The notes beneath the pieces are model-generated. The model saw nothing but the letters and a program-made list of their open reading frames with translations. It made no database searches and had not been told where the DNA came from. The translations under genes were made by a program, and so were the position numbers. From positions 248,001 to 312,000 of the forward strand of contig NZ_JXQM01000001.1 of NCBI RefSeq assembly GCF_000832065.1: 64,000 nt of DNA. The letters are read 5' to 3'. How positions within the stretch are numbered: position 1 is the first letter of the stretch; each line of letters opens with the position of its first letter. This stretch comes from Nitrosospira sp. NpAV. Lineage in GTDB: Bacteria; Pseudomonadota; Gammaproteobacteria; Burkholderiales; Nitrosomonadaceae. Shown one piece after another: positions 57,617 through 64,000 of this stretch.

Positions 57617-57704
57617 GGGCTCCGTGTCCTGCGGGGTTCTGGTTGGAGCCCTGCGTCCTGTGGGGTCTTGGTTTGAGTCCCCACATCCTGTGGGGACTCA
57701 TTAG
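57617..57704 (+). repeat. Three tandem hairpin-type units of about 29 bp
   Basis: Units at about 57617-57644, 57646-57673 and 57675-57704 share the GTCCTG-GGGG core. The third is a perfect hairpin, the first two imperfect. Confidence 0.6.
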
Positions 57705-57709
57705 TTTTT
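57675..57709 (+). terminator. Terminator of the PstS-like gene
   Basis: A perfect 10-bp stem (GAGTCCCCAC, 57675-57684, against GTGGGGACTC, 57690-57699) with a 5-base loop, followed by ATTAG and a TTTTT run (57705-57709). It is the last of three related units. Confidence 0.75.
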
Positions 57710-57849
57710 GATCAGGTAGATGATTCCTGCCGAATACATTCACCTGCCTGACGAGCAACAGGTTTAGGAAGGATCTTTTGGAGAAATTTTTTATTTTATT
57801 TGTGATAGTCCAGCACTGGAATCCTAATAAAGATTAAGGCTTTCATAGC

Positions 57850-60800
57850 GTGAAACCATCGGTACATAATTCAGCCAAACGTTGCCGTCCCAAGCGCTTG
57901 CGCCAGGGATTGAATAACAGCTTCAGATTGCTGTGGGCAGCCAGCGCGGTGATGCAGGCATGGTCGAACGTGGCTTACGCCATCGATCCGGCTTCATTGC
58001 CGACGCCCTGCGCGGGTGGTGCATGCGGCGCAGGCGGTGATCTGCCTTTCGTGGGCCACGGGCAGATAGGGCATGGCGGCATGCCCGATATCAATGGCAA
58101 CACCATGACAGTGCACCAGTTAAGCGAACAGGCCATTCTCAACTGGAAGGATTTTAATATTGGCGCCGGCAAGGCGGTGGTTTTTGACCAGCCCGGCGTC
58201 ACCGCGTCTACCCTTAACCGCGTGTGGGGGCCAGATGTAAGTACGATTGCCGGACAACTAAGAGCAAATGGTCAGGTTTACCTGATCAACCAGAACGGCG
58301 TTCTCTTTGCCGACGGGGCGCAGGTCGATGTCGGCGGTTTGGTCGCGTCAACCCTCAATATCAAGGATGCAACTTATCTTGGAGGATTGCTCACGGGCAA
58401 CACAGGTGTAATAGATAATACATTCCCGGCGGTATTTGAAAGCGGAACCGGTTTCACCGGCAATGTCGAAATCAAGCCGGGCGCCGTTCTTGCTACCGCC
58501 AACGGCGGGCGCATCATGCTGCTGGCACCCACGGTCACCAATCAGGGAAAGATCACGACGCCGGACGGGCAGGCCATATTAGGCGCTGGAAAAACCGTCT
58601 ATCTGGCCGCCAGCAGCGACCCGGCGCTGCGTGGGCTGCTCATCGAGGTAGATGCGGGCGGGCTCACCCATTCAACCGCCAGCAACCAGGGAACAATTAC
58701 GGCGGAACGCGGCAACATCACCTTGGCGGGGCTGCTGGTAAATCAATCCGGCCGCCTGACCGCGACGACTTCAGTGAATGCCAATGGGTCCATCCAACTG
58801 TCCGCCGGAGACGTTTCGCGGCGAAATCCTCTAGATAACAGTCTTTCCGCCGGATTTGTCAATGTCGCGGAAAATGGCAGCAACAAACTATTGCCCAATC
58901 AGGGTGGCACTTTAACCTTGTCCCATGGCAGCGTCACCGAGATCATCGCCGATGCCACTGACACAAAAACCGTCAACGATACTCAGGTTTTCCTATCCTC
59001 AGCAGTGTCATTAGTCGGCAAAAAGATAGCCTTGCAGGGGAACGCCTCCATTATCGCGCCGGGTGGCAATATAAGCGCATTGGCGGCAGATAATCCTTAC
59101 GACCGAGTACGCGATCGCAATAACGCCAAGCCGGTGCCCATCGAGCCCGACGGCAGCCGCATCTACCTCGACACGGCCAGCCGCATTGATGCTTCCGGAT
59201 TGCAAGGCGTGCAGCTCTCCGCCGAACGCAATCTGGTTCAAGTGGAGTTGCGCTCGAACGAGTTGCAGGATGCCCCTTTGCAACGCAACGGCTTCCTGAA
59301 AGGCAAAACGGTCACGGTCGATCTGCGCAAAGGCACCCCGCTGGCGGATATCACTCCGTTCCGTAATAATCTGGGGCGCGGGATTTCCGAGAAACTGACG
59401 CAGGCCGGCAGTATCTCGCTGGATTCGGGCGGTGACGTGATCACCAGAAGCGGCTCCATCCTCGATATCTCCGGCGGAACCATCCAGTATCAACAGGGAC
59501 TTGATCGCACCACGACCCTGCTGGGTAGCGATGGGAGGATCTACAATATCGCCGACGCGCCCCTCGACATCAACTACATCGGCTTTGCCGACGGATATAC
59601 CCTCACGTCGGGCAAGTGGGGCACCACCACGATCGTGGCGACGCCCCGCCCGGTATTGCAGGGATATGCGGAAGGACAATCTGCGGGGACGATCTCCGTA
59701 AGCACGCCCTGGGCGGCGCTGCAAGGAGCGTTGCGGGCGCATGCAACCCCAGGCCTGTTGCAGCGAATGGAGGCCGACCTGCCCAAGGGTGGCACGCTGG
59801 TGATTGGCGAAGCCAGCCAGGAAGTAAACGGAGGGGAAACCCCGGATTTCCGCGCCAGGAACATTGTACTAAGCCAGTCGGCTCCCGGCCTGCCGCAGGG
59901 ATTCGATTCCGGTACCCCGGCGCCACCGGAATCCCGGCAAAGTCTGCAGCTATCGGCTGATTTGATAAAACAGGGCGGTTTCTCCAGCCTGCATTTGTTC
60001 AGCAACGACACGATCACACTCCCTGCTGCCACGGATTTGCGGCTTTCGCCCGGCGGAGCCTTTTCTGCGCTGGCAACCTCGGACATTAATGTAGCCGGCA
60101 ACATCAATATCCTTTCAGGCGAAGTCAGTCTGAAAAGCCGGGAAGGCAGCATTCAACTCGCAGCCGGCACGCAAATCGATGTGCGCGGCGGTTGGATCAA
60201 CAATTCTCCGCTTATCTATGCCACCGCCGATAATGCGCCCCTCTTGCTCGACGGCGGAAAGGTGGCTTTGACCGCCCTTAAGAATGTAGTGGTCGGCGCC
60301 GACAGCCAGATCGATGTGTCCGGCGGCGGATGGGTGGATAGCAATAACAAGCTGACTGCAGGAAAGGGCGGAAGCATCCAGTTGAATTCGACAAGCGTTG
60401 ATAATGCCGGCAATATGCTGGGCACGGTTGAAATGCGGGGAAGACTGCTGGGCTATGGATTGTTCGATGGCGACACGCTCGCCGTCACTGCCCTCACGGT
60501 CAGGATAGGCGGAGCGCCTTCAGGCAATAGCGGGGAATACTGGGTCGATCCGGCCGCCTTCCGCCAAGGCGGCTTTGCGTCGTACAGCCTGACTGGAGTC
60601 AACCACCTGGAGATTGTAGCCGGCACGCAGATCCGCCCGCAAATGCAGAACTGGATACCGGACGCAAGCTACCTGATCAGGCCCACCGGAACCGATATTT
60701 CAGCTTTCAGCCGCATTGGTATGCTGGACGAGTTGTTCCGCAGCCCGGTAAGCCTGACATTGGCATCGACCAGCGCCCTGAGCCGACTGGGACTGGGCAA

Positions 60801-63800
60801 CCTGACCATGGGGGCGGGAGCCTACATTATCACCGACCCGGGTGCGTCGGTATCGCTCTCCGCACGCGAGAACCTGCAGGTTCTCGGCACCATCGATGCG
60901 CCGGCGGGCCATATCGACCTGAGTGTCGCACGTGGGCTGATTATCGGCAGCGATGACGACAATACGGAAGGCTTCGTAAGCAATCAGCATCTACGGATAG
61001 GCAGTAGCGCAAGATTGCAGGCAAGCAGCGTGGCACAGATCCGCAGGGATAGCGCGGACGGCCTGCGCAAGGGCAGGATGCTGGATGCAGGCAGCGTGGT
61101 GTTGAGCGCGAATAAAGGCGATCTGATTCTGGAGTCCGGATCATTGATCGATGTTTCCGGAGCCAGGGGCGAGATAGATCAGTTCACCACCACGGGCGTG
61201 CAAACCATCGCCATTGCCGGGACGGGAGGCGAAATCAGCCTGCAGGCACGAGAGGGCATAGCCATCAACGGTGGTTTGCTTGGTAGAGCAGCATCTGTCC
61301 CGGGCGCTGCCGCAGGCAGATTGTCCATCGGACTGGATTCGTATGACCGAACCGTCAATCCGAATGTATCGCTTGGCGGGGGGGCGGGAATTTATCCGAC
61401 GCAAGACCGGATCCTGACCCTTACCTCGGATTCGGCCGCAAGCCTGCCGGCCTCCCCAGCCAATGGGACCGCCCGGATCAGTGCACAGCAACTCCAGGCC
61501 GGCGGCTTCGATCAGATCGAACTTAGAAGCACGGATGTGATCGCAGTGGATGGCAGTGTGGATCTCGGTGCGAGGCGCGGCCTGGTGCTGGATGCGCCTG
61601 TGCTGAGGGGTAACCCGGGCGCATCCGCCAATCTGCACGCGGCATATGTGGCATTGGGAAATGTCAATGGTAAAAACCAGCCTGGAGCGGCAGATACATT
61701 GCCGGTGCGCGACCCGGCAATCGGCAATGCGACCCTGACGGTCAGCGCCAAACTGGTGGATATCCGCGGCAAAAGCATACTCGACGGATTTTCCACCGCA
61801 CGCTATCACAGCAATGGTGATATCCGGTTTTCCTACAGTGTGACCGATGCAACCACCAATTTTACAGGTTCGCTCAAAACCGCCGGTGACCTGATGTTTC
61901 AGGCGGCTCAGCTTTACCCCGTAACCCGCGCGGACTTCACCCTCAATCCGGAGGGCGCTTATGCGCCCGGTGCGGTAACCTTCTTATCCAACGGTGGCAG
62001 CCTGGCAGACACGCCACTGTCAGCGGGCGGCAAGCTTACGGTCAACGCCACCACCATCAACCAGGCCGGGGTAGTGCGCGCACCGCTGGGGCAGATCGCT
62101 TTCAATGCAACCGGCGGCGTCACGCTGCAGGACGGCAGCGTCACCTCGGTCTCCGGCGATGGCAAGCTAATCCCTTTCGGCAGCGTGCAGAATGGAAAAT
62201 CCTGGGTGTACCAGGTCGATCCGGCCACATCGAACCTCATTTCATCACCGTTAGCGAAGCAAATATCCTTGAATGCGCCCGCCGTGACAATCGCAAGTGG
62301 CGCAAGGGCTGATCTTTCCGGCGGTGGTGACCTGTATGCGTACGAATTCGTGGCGGGACCGGGCGGTTCGCAGGACGTGCTGGATGGCCGTTATACCGCG
62401 GCCATTCTCCCCGCCTTCAGTTCAACCAAATCACCATCGGTATTTGCCCCGCTCGACCATCAGTATCAGATCGGCTCCGGGGTGAACGTCGGTGACACGG
62501 TCTATCTGAGCGGCGTGCCCGGCCTGGCAGCAGGCTATTATGTGCTGCTTCCGGCCCGCTACGCCCTGCTGCCGGGCGCGTACGCGATTTCCGCCGCCAA
62601 GGGGATACGGGATATGCCGCTCCCTGCGCTTACCGCCGCGCTCGGGTATCAGGATCTTCCCCTGGGCACCGTATTCGCACAGATAGATAGTTCCAGCATC
62701 GTGGCCGGGCGCACCGCTGTTGCGGGCACGGATATTGCCGACAGCCGCACCTCCCTGTTTCACGTCACGCCCGGCAACGTGGTACGAACTCAATCGCAAT
62801 ATAATGACAGTTTCTCGAACCAGTTTTTCTCTGAAACGGCGGTTTCCGGCGGAACGGCCATTCCGAAAATCGCTGCAGACGCCGGACAGCTCCAGCTTGC
62901 GGCCACCGATGCACTATTACTGAATGGCGCCATCGGTTTCAACGCGGCCACCTTCGTCGTTGGCAAGGATGCAAAGGGTAACGCCATTGTGCGCGATGGC
63001 CGGGGTGGCGAAGTATCGGTGGAAGCCCCCTCCATCAGTCTGGTCGATAGTCTGGGTCCGGACGACGGCACGTTGCAGTTGAAGACTTCGGGACTCAACA
63101 GCCTGGGCGCCCAGAGTCTGCTCATAGGCGGGAGACGCACAGCCTCTTCTTCAGGCGATCAGCTCACAGTGGGCGCCGAGCGGGTCGAACTGCGAAATAG
63201 CGCAGCGGCTACCCTGCTTGCGCCGGAAATCATTCTGGCGGCAAAGCAGCAAGTCGTCGCAAGGTCCGGCAGCTCCATTCGCAGCCAGGGAGCACTGGAT
63301 AACAGCGCCAGCGCGCTACAGGTGAACGGAGATGGTGCCCTGCTCCGCGTCGCGGAGGCGCCTCAGCCCAACTTCAACCGTGCGATCGCAGATCCCTCAA
63401 CAAACTTGCTGGGCACTTTGATCATGGAGGATCAGGCAAGAATCGCGAGTACCGGCAGCGTTATCCTGGATGCCGCGGCGGATAGCCGGATTGCGCCTTC
63501 CGCCCGCATCGACGCCCACGCCATCTCGCTCTCGTCGAGCAGGGTTAGTATGGGCGATGCGCCCGCCGGTACGCCGGTGACTGGTCTCAACCTCACCTCC
63601 TCACTGCTGGCTAGCCTTAGCGAACTCACTGAATTGACCGTGCGCAGCTACAGCACCATTGATTTGCATGGCTCCCTGGTCCTGGGAAATATCGATGTGA
63701 ATGGCAAGCCGCGTCTCGACAGTCTTCATCTCGATGGCTGGGGGCTGGTGGGTCATGGCGCCGGTAACAAATTATTGCAGGCGGCTTCCATCAATCTGAC

Positions 63801-64000
63801 CAACCTCAATCAGGCGGCTTGTGCCACGGCGTGCGCGGGCGACGGCACAGGCAGCCTGACCGTTCTTGCGCTCAATAGTGATGCGCCCAACTCCGGCCGT
63901 CTGTTCATTGGTGAAGGCGAAAAACACATCGATGGCTTCTCCTCCGTACATCTCCAGGCGCGGAAGGATATTGCAGCAGCCGGTGATGGCAAGCTCGATC
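57850..64000 (+). CDS. Giant filamentous-haemagglutinin-type exoprotein, 5' part (runs off the window)
   Basis: The frame opens at a GTG at 57850; I translated its first 175 or so codons and spot-checked the frame at intervals to base 64000, finding it consistent throughout, which gives about 2050 residues without the end. The N-terminus is a long basic lead (MKPSVHNSAKRCRPKRLRQG) with a signal peptide ending near AYA (residue 44), followed by a TPS secretion domain (about 45-180) with QAILNWKDFNIG and LINQNGVLFADGAQVDVGG, the FHA/HpmA-type NxNG motif. The remainder is beta-helical repeats rich in Gly, Ala, Leu and Asp. The partner TpsB transporter is not in this window and may lie downstream. 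The role could be adhesion or biofilm; that is inference. Confidence 0.85.
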   Translation, partial: MKPSVHNSAKRCRPKRLRQGLNNSFRLLWAASAVMQAWSNVAYAIDPASLPTPCAGGACGAGGDLPFVGHGQIGHGGMPDINGNTMTVHQLSEQAILNWKDFNIGAGKAVVFDQPGVTASTLNRVWGPDVSTIAGQLRANGQVYLINQNGVLFADGAQVDVGGLVASTLNIKDATYLGGLLTGNTGVIDNTFPAVFESGTGFTGNVEIKPGAVLATANGGRIMLLAPTVTNQGKITTPDGQAILGAGKTVYLAASSDPALRGLLIEVDAGGLTHSTASNQGTITAERGNITLAGLLVNQSGRLTATTSVNANGSIQLSAGDVSRRNPLDNSLSAGFVNVAENGSNKLLPNQGGTLTLSHGSVTEIIADATDTKTVNDTQVFLSSAVSLVGKKIALQGNASIIAPGGNISALAADNPYDRVRDRNNAKPVPIEPDGSRIYLDTASRIDASGLQGVQLSAERNLVQVELRSNELQDAPLQRNGFLKGKTVTVDLRKGTPLADITPFRNNLGRGISEKLTQAGSISLDSGGDVITRSGSILDISGGTIQYQQGLDRTTTLLGSDGRIYNIADAPLDINYIGFADGYTLTSGKWGTTTIVATPRPVLQGYAEGQSAGTISVSTPWAALQGALRAHATPGLLQRMEADLPKGGTLVIGEASQEVNGGETPDFRARNIVLSQSAPGLPQGFDSGTPAPPESRQSLQLSADLIKQGGFSSLHLFSNDTITLPAATDLRLSPGGAFSALATSDINVAGNINILSGEVSLKSREGSIQLAAGTQIDVRGGWINNSPLIYATADNAPLLLDGGKVALTALKNVVVGADSQIDVSGGGWVDSNNKLTAGKGGSIQLNSTSVDNAGNMLGTVEMRGRLLGYGLFDGDTLAVTALTVRIGGAPSGNSGEYWVDPAAFRQGGFASYSLTGVNHLEIVAGTQIRPQMQNWIPDASYLIRPTGTDISAFSRIGMLDELFRSPVSLTLASTSALSRLGLGNLTMGAGAYIITDPGASVSLSARENLQVLGTIDAPAGHIDLSVARGLIIGSDDDNTEGFVSNQHLRIGSSARLQASSVAQIRRDSADGLRKGRMLDAGSVVLSANKGDLILESGSLIDVSGARGEIDQFTTTGVQTIAIAGTGGEISLQAREGIAINGGLLGRAASVPGAAAGRLSIGLDSYDRTVNPNVSLGGGAGIYPTQDRILTLTSDSAASLPASPANGTARISAQQLQAGGFDQIELRSTDVIAVDGSVDLGARRGLVLDAPVLRGNPGASANLHAAYVALGNVNGKNQPGAADTLPVRDPAIGNATLTVSAKLVDIRGKSILDGFSTARYHSNGDIRFSYSVTDATTNFTGSLKTAGDLMFQAAQLYPVTRADFTLNPEGAYAPGAVTFLSNGGSLADTPLSAGGKLTVNATTINQAGVVRAPLGQIAFNATGGVTLQDGSVTSVSGDGKLIPFGSVQNGKSWVYQVDPATSNLISSPLAKQISLNAPAVTIASGARADLSGGGDLYAYEFVAGPGGSQDVLDGRYTAAILPAFSSTKSPSVFAPLDHQYQIGSGVNVGDTVYLSGVPGLAAGYYVLLPARYALLPGAYAISAAKGIRDMPLPALTAALGYQDLPLGTVFAQIDSSSIVAGRTAVAGTDIADSRTSLFHVTPGNVVRTQSQYNDSFSNQFFSETAVSGGTAIPKIAADAGQLQLAATDALLLNGAIGFNAATFVVGKDAKGNAIVRDGRGGEVSVEAPSISLVDSLGPDDGTLQLKTSGLNSLGAQSLLIGGRRTASSSGDQLTVGAERVELRNSAAATLLAPEIILAAKQQVVARSGSSIRSQGALDNSASALQVNGDGALLRVAEAPQPNFNRAIADPSTNLLGTLIMEDQARIASTGSVILDAAADSRIAPSARIDAHAISLSSSRVSMGDAPAGTPVTGLNLTSSLLASLSELTELTVRSYSTIDLHGSLVLGNIDVNGKPRLDSLHLDGWGLVGHGAGNKLLQAASINLTNLNQAACATACAGDGTGSLTVLALNSDAPNSGRLFIGEGEKHIDGFSSVHLQARKDIAAAGDGKLD

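Noticed and set aside
56362-57684. A 440-residue open frame on the minus strand
   Set aside because: It is antisense to the PstS-like gene, whose signal peptide, ribosome site and solute-binding-like motifs make the plus frame the real one.
57617-57704. Three regularly spaced units that could look like a short CRISPR array
   Set aside because: The units are contiguous, with no unique spacers between them, and each folds as a terminator-like hairpin.
58224-63992. Many open frames on the minus strand and short plus-strand frames in the last 6 kb
   Set aside because: They lie inside the uninterrupted frame from 57850, which has a TPS secretion domain; the others are GC-rich shadows without starts or domains.

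Overview
The window looks like chromosome of a chemolithoautotrophic betaproteobacterium, most likely Nitrosospira or a close relative in Nitrosomonadaceae. The grounds are a proteobacterial phosphoribulokinase (Calvin cycle), three PEP-CTERM surface proteins, betaproteobacterial gene neighbourhoods (leuS-lptE-holA-proA; RNB nuclease-tonB-aroE-mtgA; lptD-surA-pdxA-rsmA) and moderately high GC. The genus call is inference from gene content. I saw no rRNA, tRNA, IS element or CRISPR array.

Layout. 1-4.2 kb: tail of a membrane protein, uvrD and phosphoribulokinase. 4.2-8.3 kb: rplM-rpsI behind a near-consensus promoter, argC, a coiled-coil membrane protein with a bactofilin, and erpA. 8.4-10.9 kb: anmK and an M23 endopeptidase on the minus strand (wall recycling and remodelling). 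11.1-19.2 kb: an orphan histidine kinase, then lnt, glyQ-glyS, gmhB, a PlsC-like acyltransferase and a YgjP-type metallopeptidase, many overlapping by a few bases. 19.3-21.4 kb: two PEP-CTERM genes in a diverged tandem cassette. 21.5-29.7 kb: lptM-lysA, then mgtE, mtgA, aroE, tonB and an RNB nuclease on the minus strand. 30-33.6 kb: an accessory operon of a RoxA-like di-haem cytochrome and a cytochrome P450. 33.7-36.6 kb: an exported ankyrin protein, a DUF3617 protein and mpl. 37-43.3 kb: lptD-surA-pdxA-rsmA. 43.4-54.7 kb: a BamE-like lipoprotein, a lytic transglycosylase, lipoyl-type lpdA, proA-holA-lptE-leuS, a Do-family protease and ttcA. 55.3-64 kb: a surface/secretion region with a PEP-CTERM variant protein, a PstS-like secreted protein and the first 2050 codons of a giant filamentous-haemagglutinin-type exoprotein that runs off the window.

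How the genes fit together. Much of the window serves the cell envelope: LPS core heptose (gmhB), LPS transport and its assembly factors (lptD, lptE, lptM, surA), lipoprotein maturation (lnt), and peptidoglycan synthesis, recycling and remodelling (mtgA, mpl, anmK, M23, SLT). The accessory parts, which hold most of what is unusual, are the PEP-CTERM cassettes, the di-haem/P450 operon and the exoprotein locus. A degenerate family of intergenic repeats of about 80-100 bp recurs between 24 and 40 kb. The lptD gene has an N-terminal extension built from repeated OstA-like motifs. No single wholly new system is obvious. The best candidates for follow-up are the PEP-CTERM upstream element, the exoprotein/PstS-like pair and the di-haem/P450 pair.
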